64,000 bases of DNA. It comes from Alteribacter lacisalsi. Its GTDB lineage: Bacteria; Bacillota; Bacilli; Bacillales; Salisediminibacteriaceae. Of the stretch, positions 24,352 through 34,137 are shown piece by piece. The notes under the pieces are model-generated. The model was not told where the DNA came from, made no database searches, and was given only the letters and a program-made list of their open reading frames with translations. The translations under genes were made by a program, and so were the position numbers. Location of the stretch: NCBI RefSeq assembly GCF_003226345.1, contig NZ_PDOF01000004.1:124001-188000 (forward strand), read 5' to 3'. Numbering within the stretch: the first letter of the stretch is position 1; each line of letters begins with the position of its first letter.

Positions 24352-25461
24352 TTATTGCTCTGGGTTGTATTCAGAGTTTTCAATGGCATCATAGAATCGA
24401 TCTACGAAGTCCTGATCCATTTCCTGAGCGAAACGGTCGTTGACAGGCTGGACAATGTCAGCCATTTCCTGTCTCGCTTCGTCCGTTACTTCGGTGTATT
24501 CCACACCTTCCTCTACGAGAGCGTCAAGGAGCTCTTCATTCTGATTACGGTTTTCCTCAATCTGGAATTCGCCAGCTTCCTGGGCAGCATCACGTACGAG
24601 CTGCTGATAGTCTTCCGGGAGCCCATCATAAAACTGCTTGCTCATAAGAAACACAAACGGGCTGTAAACGTGGTTTGTATTGGAATAGTGGTCCTGAACC
24701 TCGTAGTAGCCTTCAAGATAAATAGTTGCAAGCGGGTTTTCCTGGCCGTCTACTGTACCCTGCTGCATCGCTGTGAACAGTTCACCAAACGCCATTGGTG
24801 TAGGATTGGCACCGAGCTCGGAGAACGCTGCCAGATGAACTTCGTTTTCCATTGTCCGGAGCGTCAGACCCTGAAAGTCGTCCGCAGTTGCTACCGGCTG
24901 AACACTGTTTGTAAGGTCACGATAGCCGTTTTCCCACCATGCAAGACCAACCATCTCCTGATCTTCAAGGCTTGCAAGAAGCTCGTCTCCCATTTCACCA
25001 TTCAGCACGTCCATTGCGACTTCCTCATTAGGGAAAAGGAACGGAAAATCAAGAATCGCATATTCCTCAACAAAGTTTGTAACTGGTGCTGTGGAAGGAA
25101 TCGTTACTTCCTGGCTTCCAAGCTGAAGCGCTTCCATCATCTGACGATCGTCCCCAAGCTGTGAGCTGTGATAGGTTTCCACATATACATCTCCATCTGT
25201 TCCTTCTTCCACGAGCTCTTTAAACCGCAGCAGACCTTCATACTGTGGATGCTGATTGTTCAGGCCGATCCCTGCTTCAATAACGTAGGAAGCCTCTGCA
25301 CTGCTGTACTCGGAATCCTCTTCTCCGTTGGTATCGCTTTCATTTTCGTCATTGTTACCTGTATCTGCACCGTTTGAAGCGTCATCGTCTCCTCCGCATG
25401 CTGCAAGTCCTGCTACAAGGGCCAGTGAGGCCACACCAGTGAATAGCTGTTTCTTTTTCAT
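24352..25461 (-). CDS. dctP: TRAP transporter substrate-binding lipoprotein (DctP)
   Basis: 369 residues: lipobox LAAC with Cys22, an acidic Asn/Asp/Glu linker, then a DctP-type binding domain, including the FPLLRTMENE-like region (LTLRTMENEVH) that contains the conserved carboxylate-binding Arg, and a C-terminal helical part. The ATG at 25461 gives a proper signal peptide; the frame runs 20 codons further upstream without one. Substrate is likely a sugar acid such as galactonate or gluconate, judged from the neighbours. Confidence 0.93.
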   Translation of the reverse strand: MKKKQLFTGVASLALVAGLAACGGDDDASNGADTGNNDENESDTNGEEDSEYSSAEASYVIEAGIGLNNQHPQYEGLLRFKELVEEGTDGDVYVETYHSSQLGDDRQMMEALQLGSQEVTIPSTAPVTNFVEEYAILDFPFLFPNEEVAMDVLNGEMGDELLASLEDQEMVGLAWWENGYRDLTNSVQPVATADDFQGLTLRTMENEVHLAAFSELGANPTPMAFGELFTAMQQGTVDGQENPLATIYLEGYYEVQDHYSNTNHVYSPFVFLMSKQFYDGLPEDYQQLVRDAAQEAGEFQIEENRNQNEELLDALVEEGVEYTEVTDEARQEMADIVQPVNDRFAQEMDQDFVDRFYDAIENSEYNPEQ

Positions 25462-25543
25462 GATTTCTTCACTCCTCTTTAATGTTAGGGGGAGTCTCAT
25501 CCCCCTGTATATATCTTTCATCGTGCCGGTTTGACTTCCCGCG

Positions 25544-26440
25544 CTACTTCTTCACTACCGCATGACCGCCGAATTCGTTTCTGAGTGCCGCGACGACTTT
25601 TCCTGTAAACGTATCGTCCTCAAGGGAACGGTAACGCATCATGAGAGAAAGGGCGATCACAGGTGCAGGCACCTGCAGATCAAGAGATGATTCAACCGTC
25701 CATTTGCCTTCACCCGAGGAATTCATCACCCCTCTGATTTCGTCAAGCTTAGGATCCTTTGAAAAAGCATTCTGTGTAAGCTCCATCAGCCAGGAGCGGA
25801 TCACCGACCCGTTGTTCCAGACTTTTGCCACCTGCTCATAGTCATAATCAAACTGGCTCTTTTCGAGAATATCGAAGCCTTCTGCAATCGACTGCATCAT
25901 GCCGTACTCGATTCCGTTATGAATCATTTTGAGGAAGTGTCCGCTTCCCGGTTCACCGGCATGGTGGTAACCGTTTTCAACAGTGGTATCAATAAAAATC
26001 TGTTCGATTTGTCCGATGACTTCCGAATCGCCTCCGACCATCATGCAGGCGCCTTCACGTGCACCGTCCACACCGCCGCTTGTCCCGACATCAACAAAAT
26101 GAATACCGTTTTCCTTCAAAAGATCCGCTCTTCTGAGGGAGTCTTTATAATTGGAGTTTCCCCCGTCAATCACAATGTCGCCTGCTTCAAGAAGACCGTT
26201 CAGCTTGACTACGACTTCCTCGGTAATGTCTCCTGCCGGCACCATCAGCCAGATGACTCTTGGTCCCTCCAGGCTTTTCACCGTTTCTTCTATGCTGTAA
26301 GCGGGAATCGCACCCTCACTATGAAGCGCTTTCACCTGATCCGTGTTCACGTCGTTTACAACGACTTCATGGTTGTGATCCAGCAGATTCAAACCTAGGT
26401 TGTACCCCATCTTGCCGAGACCGATCAATCCAATCTTCAT
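25544..26440 (-). CDS. gnd: 6-phosphogluconate dehydrogenase, decarboxylating, short type
   Basis: 298 residues, the short GntZ/YqeC-type enzyme. NAD motif GLIGLGKMGYNLG at the N-terminus, the substrate loop DGGNSNYKDS, and catalytic Lys/Asn region GHFLKMIHNGIEYG. It converts 6-phosphogluconate to ribulose-5-phosphate and CO2. Divergent from the rpiR-type regulator and gluconokinase genes; the shared 166-bp intergenic region contains an inverted repeat likely to be the operator. Confidence 0.93.
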   Translation of the reverse strand: MKIGLIGLGKMGYNLGLNLLDHNHEVVVNDVNTDQVKALHSEGAIPAYSIEETVKSLEGPRVIWLMVPAGDITEEVVVKLNGLLEAGDIVIDGGNSNYKDSLRRADLLKENGIHFVDVGTSGGVDGAREGACMMVGGDSEVIGQIEQIFIDTTVENGYHHAGEPGSGHFLKMIHNGIEYGMMQSIAEGFDILEKSQFDYDYEQVAKVWNNGSVIRSWLMELTQNAFSKDPKLDEIRGVMNSSGEGKWTVESSLDLQVPAPVIALSLMMRYRSLEDDTFTGKVVAALRNEFGGHAVVKK

Positions 26441-26511
26441 GTCATCACTCCTTTTTATATGAAAAAAGAAATATCATTTCCTGTTAACCCTATTATAAGA
26501 TAAAAAATTTC

Positions 26512-26536
26512 TTTTTCAATACCTTTGTTTGAAAAA
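26512..26536. promoter_or_regulatory. Inverted repeat in the gnd/rpiR divergent region (candidate operator)
   Basis: TTTTTCAA and TTGAAAAA, 8-bp perfect arms with a 9-bp spacer, centred between the divergent genes. A related half site GAAAAAAGAAA lies at 26461. RpiR-family regulators bind A/T-rich palindromes close to their own genes, so this is a reasonable operator; it also could overlap a promoter -35. Confidence 0.55.
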
Positions 26537-26606
26537 ATATTTTTTTATTTTTGGATATGCTATATACTAGACAAAAGAAACACAACGCGGAAAAGGAGGA
26601 TGTACA

Positions 26607-27464
26607 ATGTCACAGTTTGATCAGGGCCTCTGCAAGCATCGGATCAAGGCCTCTTACAATGAATTTCGCGCCAAGGAAAAAGTCATCGCGGACTATGTGA
26701 TGGAGCATCCGGAAAAAATTATTCATTCCACGATCAGTCAGGTGGCTGAAAATCTGAACGTGGCTGAAGCCACTGTATTCAGGTTCTGCAAAAGAATCGG
26801 CTTCAAGGGATACCAGGCAATGAAAATTGCGCTTGCTTCGGAAATTGTAAATGATGTGAAGGATATTCATGAGACGATTCAGGAGGGCGATGATGAAAAA
26901 CAGATCGCCGAAAAAGTATTCAAATCAAATATCCGCACGCTCGAAGACACCCTCTCGGTGATCGACAGTGACAAAATGAAAAAAGCTGTTGATATCCTGG
27001 TCAGTGCAAATCGTATTGAATTTTACGGAAACGGGGGCTCCGGCGTTATTGCCCAGGATGCCCATCATAAATTTATCCGCACCGGCATTCCCACTGCCGC
27101 CTACAGTGATTCCCACTTTCAGATGATGTCGGCTTCCCAGCTGTCTGAAAAGGATGCCGTCGTGTTTATCTCCCACTCGGGTACGAACAGGAATATCCTT
27201 CAGACGCTTCAGGTGGTGCAGGAGCATCGGATTCCGACGATCGGGATTACATCTCTTGCTAAATCTCCATTGAGTGAAAAAGTGGATGTGGCTCTTTTTA
27301 CTCTTTCCGGAGAAACAGAGTACCGCTCTGAAGCGCTGGCTTCCCGTCTTGCCCAGCTGAGTCTGATTGACGCTCTTTATGTAAACGTTAGCATTCGCAG
27401 AAAAGAGCAGATGCAGGAATCGGTCAATAAAATGAGACAGGCGATTTCAAGAACAAGGATTTAA
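26607..27464 (+). CDS. RpiR/MurR-family transcriptional regulator
   Basis: 285 residues: N-terminal HTH_6 domain (about 1-80, with STISQVAENLNVAEATVFRFCKRIG-type helix-turn-helix) and a C-terminal SIS sugar-phosphate-binding domain (about 120-260, YGNGGSGVIAQDAHHKF and FISHSGTNR). Such regulators sense phosphosugars; here 6-phosphogluconate or KDPG is likely. Divergent from gnd and 22 bp upstream of gluconokinase. AAGGAGG precedes the ATG. Confidence 0.92.
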   Translation: MSQFDQGLCKHRIKASYNEFRAKEKVIADYVMEHPEKIIHSTISQVAENLNVAEATVFRFCKRIGFKGYQAMKIALASEIVNDVKDIHETIQEGDDEKQIAEKVFKSNIRTLEDTLSVIDSDKMKKAVDILVSANRIEFYGNGGSGVIAQDAHHKFIRTGIPTAAYSDSHFQMMSASQLSEKDAVVFISHSGTNRNILQTLQVVQEHRIPTIGITSLAKSPLSEKVDVALFTLSGETEYRSEALASRLAQLSLIDALYVNVSIRRKEQMQESVNKMRQAISRTRI

Positions 27465-27486
27465 CAGCCAAAGGAGTTATTCAGCT

Positions 27487-29010
27487 ATGGTCAAACAGTA
27501 TGCAATCGGTCTTGATATTGGAACGACAAGTGCAAAAGCCGTCATTTTTAATAAAAACGGGGATGTCATTTCAGAGGATGAACAGGGGTACCCGGTCGTG
27601 CACCGGCAGCCTTCCTGGTCGGAGCAGGATCCGCTTCAGATAGAAACAGCCGCCATTACGGCCATCCGGCAGGCAATCGAGAAAAACAGTATCGATAAAG
27701 AAGATATTATTTCAGTGGGTCTCTCTTCGGCAATGCACTCGCTGATCTGTACAGATGGAAAAAACTGTCCGTTATCCCCTTCCCTTACATGGGCTGACGG
27801 CCGGAGCACGGACCAGGCAGAGACGTTAAAATCAACCGGCACAGGGGAACGCATCTATTTAAAAACGGGCACACCGATTCATCCCATGTCCCCCCTTGTC
27901 AAACTGATCTGGATGAAGGAAAACCGATATGAACCCTACCTGAAGGCCCGGAAGTTCCTTTCAATCAAGGAATTCCTCACCTCCCGCTGGTTTGGAACTG
28001 ATGCGGTGGATTACTCCGTGGCATCAGCCACCGGTCTCTTCAACATTTACACCCGGGAGTGGCACTCTGAAGCCCTGGAACTGGCAGGCATTCATGAGCG
28101 TCAGCTGTCCAGCCCGGTTCCGGCTGACTATCTCTTTACAGGCCTCGCTCCAGAAGTCGCCCATAAGATGGGGCTCCATCCCGCTGTACCTTTTGCCGCG
28201 GGCGGCAGCGACGGTCCCCTTGCCAATCTCGGGATCGGAGCCGTCCGTCCGGGTGAAACGGCTATCACGATCGGAACGAGCGGTGCCATCAGACAAATGT
28301 CCTCCGCCCCGCATACAGATGAGCGGCAGGAAGTCTTCTGCTATTCGTTTACAGACGACCTCTGGGTGCTCGGCGGGCCGACAAATAATGGCGGCAACGT
28401 ACTGGAGTGGCTTAAAAACACAATCGGACAGACAGAAGTGGCGCACGCCAGGCAGTCGGAGCAGGATCCCTACTCCCTGCTAATTGATGCGGCAAAAGAG
28501 ATTGAGCCAGGGGCGGAGCGTCTTCTGTTCCTCCCTTATCTGAACGGCGAGCGGGCTCCCCACTGGGATGCGTCTGCAAGAGGGGCGTTTGTAGGCCTAT
28601 CCGCCAGCCACACCCGCTATCATATGGCGCGAGCCGGACTCGAAGGGGTGCTGCTGGCTATTTTGAGCGTGTCGCACTCTCTTGAGGAACTCACTGGGGA
28701 AACCGATACGCTGTATGCAAGCGGCGGATTTGCCCGTTCCGGGATGTGGGTGCAGATGCTTGCCGACATGTTCGGTCACAGCGTTCACCTGCCGGTTTCC
28801 CACCAGAGTTCCGCATGGGGTGCAGCCTGGGTGAGCCTGTATGCTGTAAACGAAGTACCGGATCTTGCCTCAATTAAAAACAGTATCCCAATGAAGGATA
28901 TCGTCGTTCCAAACTTGGACAACCATAAAAGGTATGCGGAGATTCATAAGGTCTTCACCGGTCTCTACGAAGCCCTGAAACCATCCTTCCACCAGCTCCG
29001 GAGAATGTAA
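27487..29010 (+). CDS. gntK: Gluconokinase, FGGY family
   Basis: 507 residues. FGGY carbohydrate kinase with N-terminal ATP motif GLDIGTTSAKAVIF, catalytic Asp in TWADGRST, and C-terminal TIGTSGAIR and ASGGFARS. It is closer to GntK of bacilli than to xylulokinase in length and context (gnd, RpiR regulator). It phosphorylates gluconate to 6-phosphogluconate. Xylulokinase activity cannot be excluded by reading alone. Confidence 0.85.
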   Translation: MVKQYAIGLDIGTTSAKAVIFNKNGDVISEDEQGYPVVHRQPSWSEQDPLQIETAAITAIRQAIEKNSIDKEDIISVGLSSAMHSLICTDGKNCPLSPSLTWADGRSTDQAETLKSTGTGERIYLKTGTPIHPMSPLVKLIWMKENRYEPYLKARKFLSIKEFLTSRWFGTDAVDYSVASATGLFNIYTREWHSEALELAGIHERQLSSPVPADYLFTGLAPEVAHKMGLHPAVPFAAGGSDGPLANLGIGAVRPGETAITIGTSGAIRQMSSAPHTDERQEVFCYSFTDDLWVLGGPTNNGGNVLEWLKNTIGQTEVAHARQSEQDPYSLLIDAAKEIEPGAERLLFLPYLNGERAPHWDASARGAFVGLSASHTRYHMARAGLEGVLLAILSVSHSLEELTGETDTLYASGGFARSGMWVQMLADMFGHSVHLPVSHQSSAWGAAWVSLYAVNEVPDLASIKNSIPMKDIVVPNLDNHKRYAEIHKVFTGLYEALKPSFHQLRRM

Positions 29011-29178
29011 GGTGGGGACGGTTCGTGTTTTGCATATTCAGCTGGAGTCAGTGGAGCTGGAGATGGCTTGCATTTTCAGGTGACTGGTTAATTTGCTTCT
29101 GGCGGAGTCGCAGCCTTTCTTTCCATAGATTATTTTGTAATATACAGCTGACCTGGAACAAACCCGGGTGAAGAAAAA

Positions 29179-29220
29179 GCTCTTACCAGTTCAATCTCTG
29201 GTAAGAGCCTCTTTTTATTT
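29179..29220. terminator. Bidirectional terminator between gntK and the pentonate operon
   Basis: GCTCTTACCAG and CTGGTAAGAGC form a perfect 11-bp stem around TTCAATCT; T-rich tails follow on both strands. The 340-bp space around it holds also a GGGGACGGTTC block at 29014 and a truncated GC-rich element. Confidence 0.9.
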
Positions 29221-29336
29221 GAATTCGGAAAGATTGTTGTTTTTTCGCGGCAGGCGGACGCTTCCCGCGGGCCACGCCTTTCGCTCGATAATTAATTTAG
29301 TCAATGGCATTGCAGTAATCTATCCGAACACAGCCT
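29221..29336. repeat. Truncated GC-rich dispersed element, copy B2
   Basis: Left part GAATTCGGAAAGATTGTTG...GCGGACGCTTCCCGCGGG and right end CAGTAATCTATCCGAACACAGCC match the ends of copy B1 (TTCGGA/TCCGAA complementary), but the second half of the core is missing. An internally deleted relic. Confidence 0.65.
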
Positions 29337-29350
29337 ATTTTTGGGTTAGA

Positions 29351-30292
29351 TTATTCAGTTGATTGATTTGCATTTTGGGGCTGAAGGACACCGGCACTGT
29401 TAAGAATCGCACTGAGTTTTTCTTTTTTCTCTTCAGGAAGGCTGCGGGACGGAGCGAGAACAGCTGTGGAAATGTCCAGCCCGACCATGGAAACTGCTTC
29501 TTTGATGACATTCATAAATGGCGAGTCTAGTGAATAAAGTTCCGGCAGATATGCCAGTGTTTCGTTAAGCTTTAAGGCTCGGTGCAGATCTCCCTCCCAA
29601 TACGTCCGGAACATCTCTATTGCCGGTTCAGGTGCAAAATTCCCCGTGGCCCCGATGATGCCGTCGCCGCCAAGGCTCAGTGTATTTAGAAACAGGTCTT
29701 CAAATCCGCAAAAAACACTGAAACCGGGATGCTGCGCCTTTACATTGAGAATCATATCCCGGATGTGGCCAATGTCTTTGACCGTTTCCTTAATTCCAAC
29801 GATATTTTCATGTTCATTTACCAGTCTCAGGACAAAATCCGTACTCAGGTCCTGGTCTGTAAGCAGAGGAAAATTATAAAGCAGGACCGGAAGCTTTGAA
29901 GCTGCCGCTGCCGTACTGAAATGGTGAAAAAGGTTTTCTTCTGACAGTTTCACGTAGTAGGGATTAATAATGACAACACCATCAGCCCCGATTTCATGGG
30001 CATGACTGTTAAGCTCCACTACCTCCCGGGTACTCGTGGCCCCCGTACCAATCAGGACCGGCACCCTGCCGTCGACTGTTTTCACAGCAAATTCAGCTAC
30101 CTGTCTGCGCTGCTCAAAAGTCATCTGGCTGAATTCACCGCCTGTTCCTAAAAAGAACAGACCGTCCACGCCTCTTTCAATCAGGTTATCAATTAACAGT
30201 CCCATTCCTTTTTCATCGAGGTTTCCCTCTTCTGTCACGATCGTGGATACCGGCGGGATTACCCCGGTAAAGCGGTTCACCTTCTTATCCAT
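29351..30292 (-). CDS. DHDPS/NAL-family aldolase, likely 2-keto-3-deoxy-pentonate aldolase
   Basis: 313 residues, class I aldolase barrel: LGTGGEFSQM substrate loop, Tyr in VLLYNFP and Schiff-base Lys in VGIKETVKD. Its start overlaps the stop of the YjhG-type dehydratase by one base (TAATG), so the two are translationally coupled. In E. coli the same pair (YjhG/YjhH, YagF/YagE) turns D-xylonate into pyruvate and glycolaldehyde; I infer this role here. Confidence 0.87.
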   Translation of the reverse strand: MDKKVNRFTGVIPPVSTIVTEEGNLDEKGMGLLIDNLIERGVDGLFFLGTGGEFSQMTFEQRRQVAEFAVKTVDGRVPVLIGTGATSTREVVELNSHAHEIGADGVVIINPYYVKLSEENLFHHFSTAAAASKLPVLLYNFPLLTDQDLSTDFVLRLVNEHENIVGIKETVKDIGHIRDMILNVKAQHPGFSVFCGFEDLFLNTLSLGGDGIIGATGNFAPEPAIEMFRTYWEGDLHRALKLNETLAYLPELYSLDSPFMNVIKEAVSMVGLDISTAVLAPSRSLPEEKKEKLSAILNSAGVLQPQNANQSTE

Positions 30293-32319
30293 TATCGTCC
30301 CTCCTTTAGATACTCTTCGCTGCTTTCGGCTTCTAATGGATCTTTCTGTTTCTCAGCCGCTTCCGCTTCCATTCCTTTATGAAGTGTACGGATGATTTTA
30401 TCAACATCATAGACGCTTCCTTTCCACGTTCCTCCACTGACTGCCTGGAGCGCCGCCCACAAACGTGTGTCATCGGGAAGGTCCTGATGAGGCGCCAGTT
30501 CAGGATGGATGTCCCTGGCTGCAAGAATAGCGGTCCCTTCCTCAACCCCGCATTCGTCCCCTTCCGTGCCGGTAAAATGAATAGAAGCATCCAGCTTGTC
30601 ACAGTCAATCCTCACTTCCACAATATCTCCATCTCTTAATTTTCCGATCGGTCCGCCCGCGAGCGCTTCCGGCCCCGCATGGCCGATACAGGCACCGGTG
30701 GACACACCCGAGAAGCGGGCATCTGTTATGAGGGTGACATGCTTTCCAAACGGCAGGTGCTTTAGAGCCGATGTGACCTGATATGTTTCCTCCATCCCCG
30801 TGCCCGAAGGTCCACAGCCACTGAGAATGATAATATCCCCTGCTTCGATCTGGTCGGACTTGATCGCTTTGATGACCGCTTTCTCCGAAGTGAAAATTTT
30901 AACGGGAGCCTTGTGATAATACACACCGTTTTCATCGAGCATTTCTCTGTCGATCGAGGTGGATTTTACAATGGCCCCCTCCGGTGCAATGTTTCCGGTA
31001 GGGAAGGTAATCGTTGAGGTCATCCCGGTTGCTTTGGCCTTCGCCGGCGGCATGATCACATCATCCGGATTGATCCCGTCTTCACTGAGTCTGTCCCTGA
31101 CCATCTGCCGTCTCGGCGACTGCTCCCACCAGTCGAGAGTATCCTTCAGTCTCTCCCCTGTAATGGAAACAACCTCTTCATCCAGCAGACCGAGTCTCCG
31201 TAAGTGAAGCATTACCTCAGGCACACCACCTGCCAGGTAAACCCGGACGGTTGGGTGATCGTACGGACCATTCGGCAGGGCACTCACGAGGCGCGGCACC
31301 TTCCTGTTTATTTCCTTCCAGTCTTCGATATCCGGTACACGGCATCCGGCTGCGTGTGCCACGGCCGGGATATGAAGAAGCAGGTTTGTTGAGCCTCCGA
31401 AAGCGGCATGAACAGCCATCGCGTTCCGGATGGAGGCATCCGTGATAATGTCTTTTGTCACCAGACCCTCACTGACCGCCTGCATCACAGCACGGACAGA
31501 CTGACGGGCCATCTGCTTCCAGATGTCCTGTCCGGACGGAGCAAGAGCGCCGTGGGGGACTGTCATTCCGAGAGCTTCAGCAACGACCTGGGCACTTGCA
31601 GCCGTCCCGAGAAACTGACAGCCGCCTCCTGGTGTGGCGCATGCCCGGCAGCCGAGTTCGGCTGCTTCCCGAAGCGTAATTTCCTGTTTTGCAAATCTGG
31701 CTCCGATCGTCTGAATCTTCCCTGCATCTTCCCCGATTTCAGGCGGAAGGGTTACCCCTCCCGGCACGATGACTGTCGGCAGATCATGGGATGCAGCCAG
31801 CCCCATCATCATAGCTGGCAGCCCTTTATCACAAGTTGCTACCCCAATCACGGCCTTACGCCTTGGCAGGGAACGAATCAGCCTGCGCATGACCATGGAG
31901 GCATCGTTTCGAAACGGAAGGGAGTCAAACATGCCTTTTGTTCCCTGGGATCTTCCATCACAGGGGTCACTCACAAAACCGGCAAACGGAATGTTACCAC
32001 TCTGGCGCAGTTCTTCAGCCGCTTCTTTCATCAGCAGATCCACTTCCCAGTGGCCTGTATGGTATCCAAGCGCCAGCGGTGAGCCGTCTTCAGCCTTGAT
32101 GCCGCCCTGTGTGCCCAGAATCAGAATCTCCTGCCCTTTCAGCTGATCCGGACGCCACCCCATACCAACGTTCTGGGAAAGACCGAACAGATCGCCACTT
32201 GCCCAGTTAGTGAGCATTTCCTCCGTTAACGGCAGTGCGCCTTCCGCTCCACTGGCGCTCGTCTCTATACTGTCAAAAACAGTGTCTTCCATCTCCATGA
32301 TCGTGTCCAAGTGTCTCAT
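30292..32319 (-). CDS. yjhG: YjhG/YagF-family sugar-acid (xylonate) dehydratase
   Basis: 675 residues, IlvD/EDD superfamily. It has the long form and motif set of YjhG/Yag[52 protein letters not shown] with the cluster-ligand cysteines, and [13 protein letters not shown]. It dehydrates D-xylonate or a related aldonic acid. The ATG at 32319 has GGAGG upstream; the frame extends to 32367 but that part overlaps an operator-like palindrome. Downstream of iclR, upstream of the aldolase. Confidence 0.9.
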   Translation of the reverse strand: MRHLDTIMEMEDTVFDSIETSASGAEGALPLTEEMLTNWASGDLFGLSQNVGMGWRPDQLKGQEILILGTQGGIKAEDGSPLALGYHTGHWEVDLLMKEAAEELRQSGNIPFAGFVSDPCDGRSQGTKGMFDSLPFRNDASMVMRRLIRSLPRRKAVIGVATCDKGLPAMMMGLAASHDLPTVIVPGGVTLPPEIGEDAGKIQTIGARFAKQEITLREAAELGCRACATPGGGCQFLGTAASAQVVAEALGMTVPHGALAPSGQDIWKQMARQSVRAVMQAVSEGLVTKDIITDASIRNAMAVHAAFGGSTNLLLHIPAVAHAAGCRVPDIEDWKEINRKVPRLVSALPNGPYDHPTVRVYLAGGVPEVMLHLRRLGLLDEEVVSITGERLKDTLDWWEQSPRRQMVRDRLSEDGINPDDVIMPPAKAKATGMTSTITFPTGNIAPEGAIVKSTSIDREMLDENGVYYHKAPVKIFTSEKAVIKAIKSDQIEAGDIIILSGCGPSGTGMEETYQVTSALKHLPFGKHVTLITDARFSGVSTGACIGHAGPEALAGGPIGKLRDGDIVEVRIDCDKLDASIHFTGTEGDECGVEEGTAILAARDIHPELAPHQDLPDDTRLWAALQAVSGGTWKGSVYDVDKIIRTLHKGMEAEAAEKQKDPLEAESSEEYLKEGR

Positions 32320-32339
32320 CAGATGCCTCCCCTGATTTT

Positions 32340-32356
32340 GTTTGATAATATCAAAC
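32340..32356. promoter_or_regulatory. Palindromic operator candidate for the IclR regulator
   Basis: GTTTGATA-A-TATCAAAC, a perfect 17-bp palindrome 21 bp upstream of the dehydratase start and 61 bp after the iclR stop. IclR-family proteins bind short palindromes of this kind near target promoters. Confidence 0.65.
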
Positions 32357-32416
32357 TGTGTTCTCATTTATTTTCAGCGTAATATAAATCCCCGTCCAAG
32401 TAAAGACGGAGATTCG

Positions 32417-33181
32417 TTAAAAACCAAGCTGGCTGGATATTTTCTTTGCGTGTTCTTTCAGATCAGCCGTAATCTCATCCAGGTTCTCTTTTTTCAGCCT
32501 CGTGACCGGGCCTGACATGCTTAGAGCTGCCGCAATTTTTCTTTGACTGTCAAAAATCGGGACTGCCACGCAGCGAAGACCCAGTTCGAGCTCCTCATCA
32601 TCAAGAGCATAGCCGTTTTCCGCTGCAGTACGGACCGCCTCAATAAATTCCTCTTGGCTTTTTATCGTATGTTCCGTGTGCCTCGCATACGTCTGTTTCC
32701 CGGCCAATTCTCTGATGGAGGCTGCCGTTTCTCCGGAGGCAAGGACTTTGCCCACTGCCGTACAGTAGAGCGGTGCGCGTTTCCCTACTCTTGAGTACAT
32801 GCCGATGGCCGAGTGCCCTTCCATTTTTTCAATATAAACTGCTTCCCCTTCATCGAGCACAGCCAAATGTGTGGCATCTCCGTACTTTGCCGTAATCTCT
32901 TCCAGGTACGGCCGGGCAATCCGCCTCACATCGAGATCGGCCATGACCAGATTACCTTTTTCCGCAAATCGGAGACCGAGCTTATATTTTTCAGACTCGG
33001 GATCCTGCGCGACATAACCATGGTGCATGAGCGTCCGCAGCAGTCCGTGCACCGTACTTTTATTCAGATCCAGCTCCCGGCTGATCTCCGACAGCTTCCA
33101 CGCTGTACGTTTTTCCGTAAATAAATCCACAATCGTCAGCGCCCGGTGCACCGAGTTGATCAGCTTCTTCTGCTCTGCCAT
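32417..33181 (-). CDS. IclR-family transcriptional regulator
   Basis: 254 residues: winged helix at about 8-70 (LSEISRELDLNKSTVHGLLRTL) and a C-terminal IclR effector domain (about 75-250). It very probably controls the downstream dehydratase-aldolase pair, sensing an aldonic acid or its keto-deoxy product, as KdgR/XynR-type IclR proteins do. AGGCGGG lies before the ATG. Confidence 0.92.
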   Translation of the reverse strand: MAEQKKLINSVHRALTIVDLFTEKRTAWKLSEISRELDLNKSTVHGLLRTLMHHGYVAQDPESEKYKLGLRFAEKGNLVMADLDVRRIARPYLEEITAKYGDATHLAVLDEGEAVYIEKMEGHSAIGMYSRVGKRAPLYCTAVGKVLASGETAASIRELAGKQTYARHTEHTIKSQEEFIEAVRTAAENGYALDDEELELGLRCVAVPIFDSQRKIAAALSMSGPVTRLKKENLDEITADLKEHAKKISSQLGF

Positions 33182-33285
33182 CGTTATCCCGCCTCTTCCG
33201 CCATTTCTATGAGATTATTTTATCACACTGCAAAGCAGGTGCGAATCGGGGGACGGTTCCTGCGTAACAATTAAAAAAGCACACA

Positions 33286-33332
33286 GAAAAAACACCCGAA
33301 AGGGCAGACGGGATTCTACCTCTTCCGGGTGC
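33286..33332 (-). terminator. Terminator after the SDR gene
   Basis: On the minus strand CACCCGGAA and TTTCGGGTG pair and six T follow; 20 bp after the stop of the short-chain dehydrogenase gene. A GGGGGACGGTTCC block lies close by at 33247. Confidence 0.7.
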
Positions 33333-33351
33333 TGATTTCCACAGAAGGCTG

Positions 33352-34137
33352 CTACACTTTTTCCTCCCATGTTTTACGCTCATAATCCTTCATCTGATTC
33401 TCTACGTCTTCTGGATGGGCTGTCCGGAAGTGGTGGCTGTCTGATGCAATCACTTCAACCATTTTATCGATCATGTCCTGTGGGTCATACTGCTCGTCCA
33501 GGATCTTCTCCACCTCTTCGATCGACTCTTTCGGGGTAAAGTTATTTTCTTCGTCGTACCACTTCCACTTTTCCTCAAACATCCGGTCGTTAAAGCCCGT
33601 CTCAAACGGACCGGGGTTGATCGTGGCCACCTGGACACCGTGCTCCTCCAGTTCCTCTTTCATCGCCTTCGCAATACCTTCAACGGCATGCTTGGAAGAG
33701 CTGTACGCTCCCAGATGAGGAAGCGACACAATCCCTACAATGGAACTGAGAAATACAATCTTGCCTGATTTTTTCTCCACGAATTTCTTCGCTGCGATCT
33801 GGGCGTTTTCCAGCGTGCTGAAAACATTGGTTTCATAAATGGCACGGACCCTGTCCACCGGGATTTCCGAGATAGGGCCGCCTTCCCCGATGGCGGCGTT
33901 TGCGACAAACACGTCATAGTCGTATTCCTTCAGCAGCTCCTGGTCTCGTTTATCCGTTATATCGAGTTTGATGACCTCGAATTCTGCTCCTTCTTTTTCC
34001 GCCGCTTCTCTCAGGCTCGTCACCTGTGAAATGGTCTCTACCGATGCAATGACTTTATGTCCTTTTTTCGCAAGGCCGATTGCCGTTCCTTTACCAAGAC
34101 CGCTCCCTGCTCCTGTTATGAAAACTGTTTTACTCAA
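33352..34137 (-). CDS. Short-chain dehydrogenase/reductase, SDR family
   Basis: 261 residues. Classical SDR motifs: TGAGSGLG, NAAIG (in FVANAAIG), catalytic Ser in FLSS and YSSSK. The C-terminal 60 residues are charged and unusual for sugar-alcohol dehydrogenases. Substrate unknown. It lies between iclR and the mtl operon with terminators on its downstream side. Confidence 0.88.
   Translation of the reverse strand: MSKTVFITGAGSGLGKGTAIGLAKKGHKVIASVETISQVTSLREAAEKEGAEFEVIKLDITDKRDQELLKEYDYDVFVANAAIGEGGPISEIPVDRVRAIYETNVFSTLENAQIAAKKFVEKKSGKIVFLSSIVGIVSLPHLGAYSSSKHAVEGIAKAMKEELEEHGVQVATINPGPFETGFNDRMFEEKWKWYDEENNFTPKESIEEVEKILDEQYDPQDMIDKMVEVIASDSHHFRTAHPEDVENQMKDYERKTWEEKV

Noticed and set aside
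33352-34137. Sorbitol or mannitol dehydrogenase role for the SDR next to mtl genes
   Set aside because: It is separated from mtlD by a hairpin terminator and has an atypical C-terminus; position alone is not enough to assign a substrate.
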